A stretch of DNA of 64,000 nt from Paramarasmius palmivorus (taxonomy: Eukaryota > Basidiomycota > Agaricomycetes > Agaricales > Marasmiaceae): assembly GCA_037176845.1 (NCBI GenBank), contig JAYKXP010000090.1, positions 144,793 through 208,792 on the forward strand, in the 5' to 3' direction. Below, piece after piece: positions 25,941-37,453 of this stretch. The translations under genes were made by a program, and so were the position numbers. Below the pieces are notes generated by a model. That model ran no database searches. It worked only from the letters and a program-made list of their open reading frames with translations, and was not told the origin of the DNA. Position 1 is the first letter of the stretch; each line of letters begins with the position of its first letter.

Positions 25941-27739
25941 CTACCTCCGCCGACTCCTTCCAGCACCTCCAGCTAAACTCTGGAATTTGCTCGTTTCTCT
26001 CCGTAAACGCCTGGCTGCCCTTTCTCTCTCCATCTCTCTCCTCTCAACCTCTTCCTGAGTCATGACCTCAAATCTGGTCCTGAATTCCTCTGCCTCCGCC
26101 CAATCTCGCCACACACTTTTGAGCGGTTTGGGACCCCTCACTCTTCCCAGACCAGTTTTATCTTTTGTCAGCCCAGATTCCATAGTCGCAGAAGCCGAAG
26201 AAATAACGCCCCAATCCACGACATCCTTTTTGTGCTTGATGAGTTCTTCGTGAATAGCATGCGCGACTAGTGGTATTGCTTCGCCTGATAGTCCGAGTTC
26301 TGCACACAATGTTGTGGCAAAAGCCTCGGGTGTAAGTGGCGACAAAAGATCCCATTCGATATGATCAAGAAGGTGGTGAGTGGCTATCTGAACGTCAATC
26401 TAAAGGGAAACGCGTGTCAACCCACATAGACCGAGAATTCTGGGAGAAAGAACGCACGCTCAACATTACTCTACATTCAGGGATTTCGTCCGCTCTGCTT
26501 TCAGTTCCCTGCCGCTCATCAACTTGCATCATGCTCTCGTCATCGTCCTGAAGTACTACGTCCTCTTTCTGCGTCTCGAACCCGACCGCGCTGTCCATTC
26601 CCAACTCCATCCTCGCTATACCCTCGCAATCCTCTAGTTGCGCTTTGATTTGATTCGCCACAGTTTCTGCCCAGGGCTCGACTGGTAGATCAAGGTCGTT
26701 GCAAAATATTCTCGCGAACACCTCTGGCTTGATTGTCTCCTCATACAGATTCCATACAAAACAGTCTCGTATTCGATGTGTCTCGGTATCAAACTCGACT
26801 CGTATAGGAACAAGCGCGCTTGGCCGACGGGATTGTTGGAAGAGAGATTCTTCGTCCCTGTAAATCGTCAGCCAAACAAGTACGTGAATTCTAGAAGATA
26901 GTGGACATACGGTACACATGGGCTGTCATAGGCATGTATCTTGCTTTTATGAACTTGTCGGGAGGTACCATGCCCAAATAGCTCTGATCCAAAGCTTCTT
27001 CGCCAGCCCCTGCTGAACCTTGCAATCGGAACGCTCCGGTACCTTTTGCACCTGCGCCACCTTTCCCTTGCCGGATACTTGTTCGTGTACCGCCACTAGC
27101 CACGAAGTCCGAATCGTCAGAATCAATGGCACCAGCATCAGGGAATTCGTCACCCGAACCAGGATCAGCGTAGTTCACTACCCCCGTACGCCGTCCTGAC
27201 GATCGTGTACCCAGCGCGGCTGTCGTCGCCGCCACCGTGGTGGTTGCTACTGCTGTCGCTGCCGATGTTGATGGAGCGTTTGAAGTAGAACCAGTAGTTA
27301 TTATCGGTTGCATTAGTAGCGTTGCACCTGTTCGCAGCCGAGAAGAATATGTAGTGCGAAGTGCTTGAGACGTCGCTGGTACGACTAGCCGTGACGCCGC
27401 ATTCTGCACCGGCTGAGAAGCAGCTACCGGCACAGCTTGAGGTTGTGGAAGGGAGCGATATGGTGTCGCCACGGGTACGGGCGCCGGTGTAGGTGTGCTT
27501 GTAAGGTTGCTGGGTCGACCTGCTCGTGCACGAGACGGACGAATGCCAGCACTGGCGGTGCGTGGTGGAGGGGTGGGGGTGCTCGACCACGCTTGCAAGT
27601 TTTTCTGGTATGTAGCCGAATTCCCTTGATGAGGAACCGAAGGATGAAATCCACCAGCATTGGCCTGGAGTTGAGCTATGGTGTTTTTGAGCTGTAAATC
27701 TGTCAAATCCCGGAACCCATTGTGGTTCTGTTCGCTCAT
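25941..27739 (-). CDS. SNF5/SFH1-type subunit of a SWI/SNF or RSC chromatin-remodelling complex
   Basis: Core scaffold subunit of ATP-dependent nucleosome remodellers; nuclear. Exon 1 runs from 27739 (MSEQNHNGFRDLTDLQLKNT) to about 26911 and encodes a Pro/Ala/Thr-rich low-complexity region followed by VVNYADPGSGDEFPDAG, the kind of N-terminal signature seen in SFH1-like members. The SNF5 domain has the usual two repeats: SALVPIRVEFDTETHRIRD and FVWNLYEETIKPEVFARIFC in the first, IDVQIATHHLLDHIEWDLLS, LTPEAFATTLCAELGLSG and PLVAHAIHEELIKHKKD in the second. The C-terminus is basic and Arg-rich (AARRLRRETSKFQ, ending GRSRRR). The intron between CRVMLS and IDVQ (about 26398-26455) has a GTGCGT donor. 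The exon 1/2 phase is uncertain: the best donor (GTATGT) and acceptor (TTTACAG) disagree by one base, whereas a weaker donor 5 bp upstream fits. Confidence 0.9.
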
Positions 27740-28244
27740 GATTTAGATATACTAAGTCTGGCATAAGAGGTCAACGGGGTCGTTTCAAAAGGACAGGATC
27801 AAGAACGCACTGCAAGCCCCAGGTTTCTTCCCCAGTCGTACACTGAGTTGGAAGAACTTCTATTCCCTGACAAGCAAATGCCGACTATTTGCCCCAGTAG
27901 CTTGCTTCAAGCAGTCTGGATCTTCACAAAACAGGAGCGATCACTGAGAAAGAACAATGTATTTGATGAATGAAAGCTTACTTTTCAATGTCAGATTCCG
28001 AGAAAATTCGAGATAGCACGCCCTGAGTGAATGTGGGCGCGTAGATGAGAGTACAAGATAAGTTTGTGTGGGTGTACAAGGTGAAGCGACCAAGCGCGTA
28101 AGAAGTCACATTCGCGTGACGTATTTTTCCTATTTCTCCCTTCTTCCATGCTCATACATCGAGCCCTAACCTCGGCTCACGGACACCTTCCTGGATGTTC
28201 AAAATGGGGATTAACTCAGCTCAGACGAAGCTCAAACGACGCAA
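27740..28244. promoter_or_regulatory. Divergent promoter between SNF5/SFH1 and the family X polymerase
   Basis: About 500 bp between divergently transcribed nuclear genes. No specific site could be assigned. The first exon of the polymerase probably begins inside or just after this region. Confidence 0.4.
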
Positions 28245-29830
28245 TTGTTGACATGCTACGACGCTGTACGTTTTAATTGCCTTGCGAGAAATGAAGCTCA
28301 AACAAACTCGAAGCAAGGCAAGGAGGCTGAGGACCAAAGTCCGGTTCGGAACCCGTACAAAATAAGATCATTTCAGAGGGCTATTCAGGCCATTGAAGGG
28401 CTCAAACAACCGATCGAAAAGCCAGAGGATGTCCAGGGTGTGCGTCAGCTACTTCCTCTGTTTACAATAGACCTAATTTTTTGAAACGCAGTTAAGGGGA
28501 CTTGGTGTTGGAGCAGGGATATCGAAGCGAATAGTTGAGTTTTTGAAAGGAAACGACGTGGTATGGTTGCTCGGTATATCGTCGTTACCGGAAGTTGACG
28601 TGCAGGTTTTATAGGCAGCGCCAATAGACCCGAAGGAGAGGCGCGAAGAAGACAAGAAACTCCTTGCACGTTTGGATCTTGAAAAGGTTCCTTACATAGG
28701 GTGAGTACCCAGCTTAGAAATTCTTCTAGATTTTCATTTCCTATACAGCCCGACGGCAGCTCAAAAATTGGTTGACATGGGATGCAAGAGTATAGATGAG
28801 CTTCTCAAACCGAAATATTTTGAGGAGCTCAAGCCGACCCAACGAATTGGGGCTAGGTATTACCACCACCTACAGCAACCGGTTCAGAGGCAAGAAGCAG
28901 AAGCTATCGCAGTATGCATTCCACATTGCTTCCGTCAATCAGCATGCTCACTCCTTCTCAAGAACCTAGTCGGAGAAACATTATCTCCCCGAAGTCGCGT
29001 TGTTATATGCGGAAGCTAGTACGTTTGGACCTTTCGCACCTTGGAGCACCTACTCACTCAGTTGTAGTCGCCGAAATTACCCAATTGCCCCATCTGCCGT
29101 CATCCTCATTCAACATAGTGCCCCAGTCCATATCCCACTCCCGAATGTCCCACCATTCGCCAAAGCACCGGAAGACGCGACGGTAGACCGCCGGGGTCGG
29201 GTTCATGTTGCTTTCCGTCCCACGAGTGGATATAGCAGCAGGCTCGAAACTGCACGCGACCCGCTTCTTGGCACTATCGTGCCGGCATTGGAGGAACGAG
29301 GTTTATTAGCCGAGAAAATACAAAGCTCAGCCGGAAGATGGATAGGCATCGCGAGAGTGCCTGATTCTGCGGACACCAAGAATGGAGAGACTGAAATTCA
29401 CCCCTTCGACGTGCGGCGATTGAGGAAGGAAGCGATTAGCGAGGGTAAAGGCATTTTTAGAAAAATGGAGCTCAAGTATGTATCTTACTGTTTCCAAGCT
29501 TGAGAGATGGCATTAACATATGTTCCCAGCCTAATTTCCGAAAAGTCCCTTGGTGCGGCCCTCATTGCGTTGACCGGCGACGTTGAGTTTAATCGAATCA
29601 TACGACTCGCGGCTGCAAAGATGGGCTTGCTATTAAATGAGTTTGGGCTATGGAAGTATAATGAGAACTCCTGGGAGCTTCTTCCTGCATCGAACGACGA
29701 GAAGGAAATTTTTGCGGAGCTGGGGATGAAATACGTCGAACCGGAGAGACGGAACTATTCTTATCTCACGAAAAATGGCAACCGAACACGCCCTGCTACG
29801 GATGTCAAACCCGCTTTGAAGGCTTACTAG
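28245..29830 (+). CDS. DNA polymerase family X (Pol beta/Pol IV-like) with altered catalytic-aspartate motif
   Basis: Family X polymerases fill short gaps in base-excision repair and end joining; nuclear. The 8-kDa domain is NPYKIRSFQRAIQAIEGLKQ, then the helix-hairpin-helix LRGLGVGAGISKRIVEFLKG (exon 1 ends at 28439; acceptor just before TTAAGG). The fingers and second hairpin are KVPYIGPTAAQKLVDMGCKS and LKPTQRIGARYYHHL. The palm begins GSYRRNYPIAPSAVILIQHS after an intron with a TTGTAG acceptor. The expected Asp-x-Asp of the palm is absent: the aligned stretch reads SAVILI. The third acidic position lies in RKMELNLISEKS, with Glu where RRxD is usual. The thumb is typical: LGAALIALTGDVEFNRIIR, LNEFGLWKYNE, IFAELGMKYVEPERRNY. 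The N-terminal start is unresolved because no ATG lies in frame with the first exon; an upstream exon is likely. Confidence 0.75.
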
Positions 29831-30550
29831 ATTTTGGATACTATATACCTCGCCACTACATTGTACTCAGGCTACTACTAATGGATCCAGACCATCGAAC
29901 ATTTCGATGTTGGTACTTACCCCACCCATGACGGACGATATTTATGGAATTAGGAGAAGGGCAGCAATGTAAATGTTGCTGCTGAGCGGCGCTGAGCTTG
30001 GGTGCATCAGAAGCCCCAGTCCTAGCAATTGGCTCCAAGGGCAGCTGCAAGGTACGCGACCACTCCTCGTGATTTGAACTGTTGGCCTTCGCCATAATTT
30101 TTGGACGCTGCCCGTACAGTCTGAAGGGTTGTTGAGCAATGACAGGTATTTTGTTTGTTCATCAGCGTGTTTCAAGAAACAGACGTGGAGACTTGTGATA
30201 TCTCAGCGATAGCCAGGAAAATAAATCTTTCGGGGTATGGGAGGCGTCTGAACTCTCAACAGGTATTCTCTACTGAGAACATACTCAGACGCTTCGTAAT
30301 CGAAACGGTGGGTTAACGTTTAACATCGCTTGACACAACCACTTGATCATGGCGCTTCCAAATGGTCAATCATGGGCGCCCAAATATCTTGTCAGTCTAT
30401 TATCGACAAAGTAATCTACTTAGACTGCAGTAAAGATATCTAAACCATGAATAGTGTATTGTATTTATCGATTAACTCGTATCATACATGTAGCTTGAGA
30501 GTACATATCATGCAAAAGACCAGTAGAAGTACAAAATATCTTATCCGAAT
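29831..30550. other. Convergent 3' spacer
   Basis: About 720 bp, AT-rich toward 30430-30550, between convergent gene ends. No gene is supported. Confidence 0.4.
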
Positions 30551-32100
30551 CTAGTTGTCATAACCTTTGTCCAAGAGGTACACTCCATGCCCCCACATGT
30601 TCCAGAGCCCTTCAGGATTCCCTACTTTCTCATTCACATACTCCAGCAACACGCCCACCAACATCGCCTTCAAGCGCTTCATAAGGTCATCCAATATAAC
30701 CCCATCCATCTCCGATGGCAGCGTCCATACTGTCCCCTCATGCAACCCAACATCCGCGGATCTACAGTGTACGCTCGGACGCATGACGGTATTGTGGATC
30801 TGAAAGACGAGACGGCAGAGTGTACACGGCAACTTTGATATGCCCAAGTATGGTGTAATGTTGAGCTCGTGGTACCGAACATAGGAAAGTAATGCCAGTT
30901 CGGCATGGACGTGGCATGAACGAGGCCTTATTTGCGTCGTTCTGCGCTTCCGCTGTATCCACGAGATGAAAGAGTCCATGTATTCCGGGTCCTCGAGATT
31001 TATCCATCCCAGGTTCAGTGTTGGTGTCGTGTTCAAGATGAAAGAGGACCTCTCGGACCATCCTCTTTAGTTCCTCCTTGTCGATTTCGGCGGTAGCGTT
31101 CACCTTGCGCGGAATCTCGCGCTGGGATGACAACGACTTGGTAGGCGGCATCGATGAACGGTCGTAAGCGTCTAGCTTGAGCGAAACGAACCAGGAAGGA
31201 TTTGTAGGAATCCAAGGACATCCATTTAGTGACCCAGCGTGTCATGGGGAAGTAGACCTTGAGGTATGCTACAGACAAACATGTTTGAGTACGATGTCGT
31301 CGAAAAGATCAAGGACACGTTGAGAAGACGCACTGTTTGCATATTGTTCGAACGCGGTCAAACAACTTTAGTCTCCCAAATCCAGTGGTAAACTTCTTCG
31401 CTTGACTCGTTCCCGCATATATGGCCAGCTGTAACTCCACAAAATGGTCCATCGTCCATCGAAGGTTGTACTCTGTGATCAGAGATGCCATTTCTTGTAT
31501 CCTGTTCTTGGACAGCATCTGTCCCAACGCACGGATGTTCTCGAAGACTGTCTCGAGATCATCGATCTCGTTGACATCGAAGAACAAACCCACGTCGTCC
31601 CTTCCACTTGCGATTACGGCGCTAACATGGTCAAACTCCTTTCTCCACTTGTTGAACGAGTGCTCGAACTTGTCCCAGGAATATTCGTACATCTTCTGTG
31701 TGAGGTCTGCTCGTGGTTGTGCGTCGTCATCTTCTCGGTGTGCGATCTCCTTTATGGTCGTTATAAGAGACTGAACGTGGGTTTCTACTTGTATGGGTGA
31801 ACGAGATGATGTCGGATGGGAGATGTAAATTGCAATTCCACGTTCGCCGGTAGAAACCGCTACTGCTGCCCTGCCCTGCTTTGGTCCAGAGATGATAACA
31901 CATGAGAGAACGTCCAAGAGGTTTCGAAGGCTTTTTGGGATCTGCTTGCATTCGGATAGGTCATCCTGGAGTAGGTCTTTGCGACTGTGACATTTTCGTG
32001 CATAATTTTGGTGAAATACACTGAGCTGGTATCCAGTCAAGATTTGAGAAAGGATGGTGCTGTAAAGCTCCGGGTCGGACGATGATAGTGGTGTGGACAT
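30551..32100 (-). CDS. Putative zinc-dependent nucleic-acid/nucleotide deaminase, OTT_1508-like family
   Basis: The C-terminal exon encodes the two halves of a cytidine-deaminase zinc site: CHVHAELALLSYV (His-x-Glu) and, about 29 residues on, KLPCTLCRLVFQ (Pro-Cys-x-x-Cys). This combination, after a long helical N-terminus, matches the OTT_1508-like deaminase family known to be expanded in basidiomycetes; assignment is from motif and architecture only. The first exon (32100 to about 31320) gives 256 mostly helical residues, starting MSTPLSSSDPELYSTILSQI and including EYSWDKFEHSFNKWRKEFDH. A middle exon contains YFPMTRWVTKWMSLDSYKSF and RRLRPFIDAAY. The exon junctions near 31280-31330 and 31050-31110 could not be phased exactly. 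The protein lacks a signal peptide, so action inside the cell is likely. The substrate is unknown. Confidence 0.65.
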
Positions 32101-32281
32101 GAGGTGTATTTGTTAGGAGGTTTTTGTGACCCTTTGTCTTGATTTCCTAGTGAGCACCAAATAGAGACATATTCTGAGATACTTTCTTCAATATTGGTTG
32201 GAGGCAGTGGATATTCCGCTGTACACTGGCAAACGGGGAGCATGACATGGTCGACGTGATGGGAGCTTGAGAACAATGAGT
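32101..32281. other. Short divergent spacer
   Basis: Under 200 bp separating the deaminase start from the decayed F-box copy. Confidence 0.3.
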
Positions 32282-33150
32282 ACATCGGCTAGCAATAGCT
32301 TAACTCTTTCCTGATCCACCACGACGACTCATTCTGAAGAAGTGAGTACATTCTAGATTCAGATCCATATAAACGATACAGCGTTACATGCATTACAGCT
32401 AAACCCGTGTTCAACGTTCAAGGTGCATTGCTAGACAGTGGTGCTTATTCCTCTTTGCCTTTGAAAACTTTCAAATGGCGGGAACCTCAGCACGGAAGGA
32501 TGACACTCTCACTTCAACGCAAGAATACATCAAGTCGGCTACTCAGTCTCCCGTCAGACGTTTTCGTACTTCTTTGGATGGAGGGGATAACCCAAATTGT
32601 TAACATTCTTGACCATGCGCATTGGGGAAGAACTTCGAAATCGCAAACGCTCTTGGTTAACTGCTACCCAGATCCATAAGGACGGCACCTACTCCACTCC
32701 GGCGTATAGTTACGATTTCTCGGATCAGGATGGGGTGGTGGGATGGACGACGCAGAGAATCATCGAAGAGTTTAGGATCGTCCTTGCTATATACTTATCA
32801 GTGGTCAACTGGTCAACGATTACTTGTGAGTGTCCCGAACATGTACCGTTTCTATCCGAATACGTATCATACACTACAGCACATTGACGGAGAACCTGAT
32901 AGGGTCATCTTCAACTTCAGCGAGAACCACATTCCTCTGCAGTTCCTGGAAAAGACTCGAGAAACGTACCATAACCTGTCCCAAGAGTTCCTCGTTTACA
33001 CCAACCTATCGACTGTTGAAGGTCGAAGCGGCTCCAATCCCGCCACGTTGGGCTCGACATTCAGTACTTAGTACTCAGTTCCGACAGACCGTTTCACGTC
33101 CCTTCACGGACTCTATTATCCCTATTCATGAAGAGAGACGGCTATAAGAG
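32282..33150 (+). pseudogene. Decayed tandem copy of the downstream F-box gene
   Basis: Fragments of the intact gene at 33.8-35.6 kb are recognisable in the same order. A 5' leader (about 32282-32345, with cctgatccaccacgacgac) matches the one at 33543-33620. YQWSTGQRLL (about 32796-32825) matches FQWTTGQQLL. HIDGEPDRV (about 32882-32910) matches YIEGEPESH, and the stretch ending NFSENHI matches FLNEDHI. A later part around 33040-33110 matches LSGSTFNPDKPFHVSS, but in a shifted frame. The F-box itself and most of exon 1 are missing, and the remaining frames are broken by stops. It lies about 1.2 kb upstream of the intact copy, consistent with tandem duplication followed by decay. Confidence 0.65.
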
Positions 33151-33813
33151 TTCATGGGGTCTCAAGTAACATGTCGCGCCGATGCAAGTGCTTCGGTGCA
33201 GATAGCTATCTCATTTGGGCAGTGGACCGTGACGTTATCAGCGAGCCCTCTGGTAATTGGGAACCTGCAGCTGAAGCTCAATCGAATATGTAGCAGCACA
33301 TTGGTTGTGATTGCATGCGAATATCGACGTGTATATGTTTAGATACCGTTCAATTATGATAAAGTAAATGTGTTGCTCGTTTGTCTTCCTCAATCCCAGG
33401 CCCCAGAATCCATTTCGCTATTGACCACTGGTGAATCCAACTTTCTAAGTTTCTTGGCCGGTGCTGCACTGTGGCAATGGTTTTGGAATAATCAATCAGT
33501 ATTGTTGGGGAAATGGAACGTGTTGATCAAGCAGACAATGGATCGGCTAGCACCAATAACATCACTTCTCTTTCCTGATCCACGACGACGCAGGATCTCG
33601 ACTTGTTCTGAAATGGTGAGTATACGTCCATCTCAGCGCATAAACTCTCAAAGACGCACGATTCTACAGGTACATAAGCTGCTTTCAAAGTCCCATTCGT
33701 AGTGGAACGTTTAACGGCTGCCTCACCTTGCGCAGCAGCACACATTGATTCATCGTCACTTTATCATCCCTCGATACAATCTCGACCCTTCCAATATCCT
33801 TGGTTCATCAAGC

Positions 33814-33821
33814 TATAAATA
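33814..33821 (+). promoter_or_regulatory. Candidate TATA box of the F-box gene
   Basis: TATAAATA about 20 bp upstream of the ATG at 33842, in AGCTATAAATAGTGG context. The short distance suggests either a very short leader or a translation start slightly further downstream. Confidence 0.4.
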
Positions 33822-33841
33822 GTGGAATCATCGACGGAATT

Positions 33842-35649
33842 ATGGCTCAATTCAGAACTCCATCTCAAAACGCAACTTACCAGGCCCAACGCCCATTCCC
33901 ATCAACCCAATTACTCAGTTTACCCCCAGAACTTCTCCTTCGAATATTGACCTTCCTTCCCGCTCGGGACATCACAAAGTGTGTAAAACTTTGTCGGTGT
34001 CTCTGGTCACTGTTCCGCAACTCGTCGACTCTCAAATACATCCAAGAATGCGACCTCAGCGGTGTAGAAGACAACCCAGACAATCTTCTCAGCCATGCGG
34101 AAAAGCTTCGCATGCTCAGAAATCGTGAATATTCTTGGGCAAATTGTCGCCCAGATTTCTCGAAGATGGCGCCTGCCGTCGATTTCAGTCTGGGTTATAG
34201 CTATGATTTGGCGGGCCACAACGGAGTGTACACCATGGGAGTTTCAACAAGAGACAAGTTGAAATACTTCAGGCTGCCAAGCAAGCCTGACGATGTGATG
34301 GAATGGCTAACATTCGAGCCTAAGGCGGAGTGGACAGAGCATAAGGATATCGTAGATTATAGGATCAGCCTTCACGAACATGATCTCATAGCTCTCCTCA
34401 CAACGTACGTGATCCCTCAACCATCTTCGAGAACGTATCACTGACATTTTCGTTCAGCAAACACGCCGAAGCGCCAGGTATGGTGGAAGTCGAACTCTCG
34501 CTGCACCAATTCTCTACCGGCAAATATCATCCACTCGCCGCGCGACCTCTTATACCGCTCACACGAGGCGAGGTGTCGTGGGGACCTCCTGCAATCGCCT
34601 GTGAGGTATCTGGCCAGTACCTAGTCCTGACCCTGAATTTCTGGTTCAATCCACTGTGGAGGTCGTCGGTCTGGGTCTTCCAGTGGACAACTGGTCAACA
34701 GCTGCTCGTGAGTAATCTCAACTCCTAGAAACACTGTTTTACTAATTGTGACTACAATCCTTAGTACATCGAGGGGGAACCTGAATCGCACGAAGGAGTC
34801 GCATTCCTGAACGAGGACCACATCCTTATACCAAATCCACTGAGCAACACCATCGAGATATGGAAAATCCCCCAGCTTGGTGATGATCCATCCACGTCAC
34901 CTGTCCAGGTCCTCGGTCTGCCCAGTTTGGAGGGAGGACACATCTTCGACCACATCTCCTGTCGAAGTGAACCCAATCCCACTCTTTCAGGCTCGACATT
35001 CAACCCTGACAAGCCATTTCACGTCTCTTCGAAGAACTCCATCATAATTCTTCACCTCATAATCGACACCGATGATGGCGCTTGTGTAACAATCATTGTC
35101 CATCGATCGTCTTTGCTGGAGCTCGCTCAACGACAAGAAGAGCTGTCCGTGCTTTATCCTACCCCCATTCCTTGGGAGGCATGGGGGCCTTCGAAAACGT
35201 GCTGCGTAGATAATGGCGACGTGCCATGGATAACTATTTCGTGTGGGCAACGGGTCGTAATATTACCCTCGGGCACACCCGAGGCACCTATACCTCTGAG
35301 GGTATACGATTTCGGAAAGGTCAGCGTGAAGAAGGTCGAGAAAGAGCTAGAGAAATTGAACGAGGAGGAAAAGCTGGCGTATAATGGACCAGTGGTGAAA
35401 CGAAAGACGGTTCTAAGTGACGCCACAGTCAAATACTTTCAGGGACCAATCACCTCCTGCCTGCCCTATGTGGAGAGTCGGACGGAGAAGCTGTACGATA
35501 TTTCGGGTGCAATGATGGATGAGGAAAGGATCATTGCAATTAAGGTACGTTTGCAAGGTTTGAAACTGTACGGGACATTGATGTACGTTTGTCGACAGAC
35601 GGATGCTGAAGACAACATTACTTCCATGGAGATTCTCCATTTCGGTTAG
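33842..35649 (+). CDS. F-box protein, about 565 aa
   Basis: F-box proteins are substrate adaptors of SCF ubiquitin ligases. Exons 33842-34404, 34458-34707 and 34765-35649 join in frame with GTACGT/TTCAG and GTGAGT/CTTAG signals. The F-box is near residues 20-60: LSLPPELLLRILTFLPARDI, TKCVKLCRCLWSLFRNSSTL. The rest looks like a beta-rich, WD/kelch-like C-terminal region with regularly spaced strands (SVWVFQWTTGQQLL, HILIPNPLSNTIEIWKI, VYDFGKVSV), but no repeat family could be named with confidence. The start at 33842 is the first ATG; an upstream non-ATG extension was not used. A decayed copy lies directly upstream. The target protein is unknown. Confidence 0.8.
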
Positions 35650-35839
35650 AGGATACCATGTGCCACTAAATGCAGTCCTCTGGTTCTGCTATATATTTGG
35701 GTCTTGCCTCTTTTGCTGAGTGGGTAATGTTTGAGAAGAGCGACAGTGTAGCAACAAATTACTATTCCTTCTCCGTGCTAGGATACAAAACAACAACCGT
35801 GTACAAATACCATTTGGAATAGAGTAAAGTAAGGATAAT

Positions 35840-37157
35840 TCATTCGTCTTCGTCGCTGGAATCCATGTCACTATCGGTGAATTCCGCCTCGCTTTCCATT
35901 TTGAGGTCATAAACGTCGACAGGTTCCCCTTCGCCTTTGATAGTGCCATCAACCAAAGGATTTTCATTTCCATGACCACCTTCACCATCATTCACTATCC
36001 AGAATTGACCGTTCCAAGAAGTCCTCAAGAGGGTCGCAAACTTCCATATTATCTTCCGAGTCGTCAGAGTCATAACCGTTTCTCGCGACTTGTTCGATCT
36101 TGGTCAACTCGTCCGCCCATCCGAGGTGGCAAGGCCTGGTAAGCCACGCCCCAGGAGCTACTTGTGTGGTCCTCCACGCCAGCGCTCCGTCCAGCACAGT
36201 ATACACGACTTCCAAAGAGCAGCGCCTCCTCCAAGCACTCGTCGACATAACGTGACCCATCCGTGTCGTCTTCGTCAAGCACGATCTCTCTCCCAAGGCA
36301 GACCTTCCACGAAACGAACCCCACGCCGGAGTCAGGGTCAACCTTGAGCATCTCGGGCCCCGCCCATTCCTGCACCAAGTCATCTGTCATCTCGAACCAT
36401 ATACCGGTATCTTGCATGTAGCTGAGGTAGAATGTTTCGCACATCATGCGCGTAGCACCACGTGCCAAAAGTTCGCGGTACTCCTCGACGCGATCTTCAT
36501 AGTCGTAAGCGATGGTATCTGGGCGAAGTCGAGCAAGGTCAATGTCCCGAAGGGGTGTTGTTGCTCGTGGTGGTCCTGACAATCGGTACTCTTGTTGATC
36601 TTGATGGCGTTTCTGGTGGAAATTATCAAGAAGATTCGCATCTATCGGTATGCTATCGGGAGTTTCTTCGCAGACCTGTATGTAAGAGATGGTGTTAGTA
36701 TAGATATAATACTAGATTTAAAGAAAAACGCTATACAACGCACCCATTCGCGATAATCCATACCGCAACCCTCGCAAAATCTTTCTGCAATCTCCCAGTT
36801 ACATTCGGAGCAGCGGTATATCCCATCTCCTTCACCGGACCAAATTGGCTGGCCGACGACGTCTGGCTTTAGGGGTGCCATTTCCTGGTCATGGTTCTCC
36901 TCATCGTCGTCATCTTCTATAATAACAACCCTATCTTCCTGCTTGATTTTCCTATCCAATCCACGAATAGAAGTAGAGTTTCCATTAGCTTTCTGTAGAG
37001 CTTCTCGTAGCTGCTGAATTTCTTTTTCTTGTTCTTTTATTTTCTACGGGTAAAAAGTGAGCTATCGGTATTCTCTCCATCATCAATATTATAAAGGCAC
37101 CCTTTTCTGAGTTTTCACGAGCTCTTGAATATTTTCTTGTTTCGCTGCTTCAGACAT
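35840..37157 (-). pseudogene. Zinc-ribbon/acidic-tail protein, decayed paralogue of the gene at 37454-38820
   Basis: Starts MSEAAKQENIQELVKTQK at 37157, followed by a short coiled coil, an acidic stretch and a four-cysteine motif (YRCSECNWEIAERFCEGC). Then comes the family core: TTPLRDIDLARLRPDTIAYD, YEDRVEEYRELLARGATRMM, CETFYLSYMQDTGIWFEM, FVSWKVCLGREIVLDEDD. Compared with its neighbour, about 10 extra bases near 36190-36215, just after EEALLFG, shift the frame so that GALAWRTTQVAPGAWLTRP lies in a different frame from the core. A second slip near 36000 separates it from the tail (DGEGGHG, ending MDSSDEDE at 35840). An alternative truncated product is possible. The family's function is unknown. 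Confidence 0.55.
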
Positions 37158-37453
37158 GATGAAAGTGACTGAGAAAATAATTTCCAGCGACGCGTCGCGT
37201 CGAGTGATCACGTGCAGCTTCACTGGCCGTCTCCAAACTTCAAACTCAAAGGTCCCTAGTAAGTCAGAAGTCTCCGAACGGGGTTCATAAAGCGATGAAA
37301 CTGCTCAATCTCCCTCCGGAAATTGCCATCATTGAACATATATTCAACAAAAACACTACGTAAACCAAAATTTGTTGCTAGATTTGAGAGATATGCAAGT
37401 ATAGAATATCGACTATGCACAGATCGCTAGAGTATATCACAGCCCGCCAAGAT
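37158..37453. other. Spacer between the tandem paralogues
   Basis: About 300 bp holding the promoter of the decayed copy and the 3' end of the intact one. Confidence 0.3.

Noticed and set aside
28480..28530. Suspected extra G in the helix-hairpin-helix exon of the family X polymerase
   Set aside because: Moving the donor to 28440 (GTGCGT) gives LRGLGVGAGISKRI in phase, so no indel is needed.
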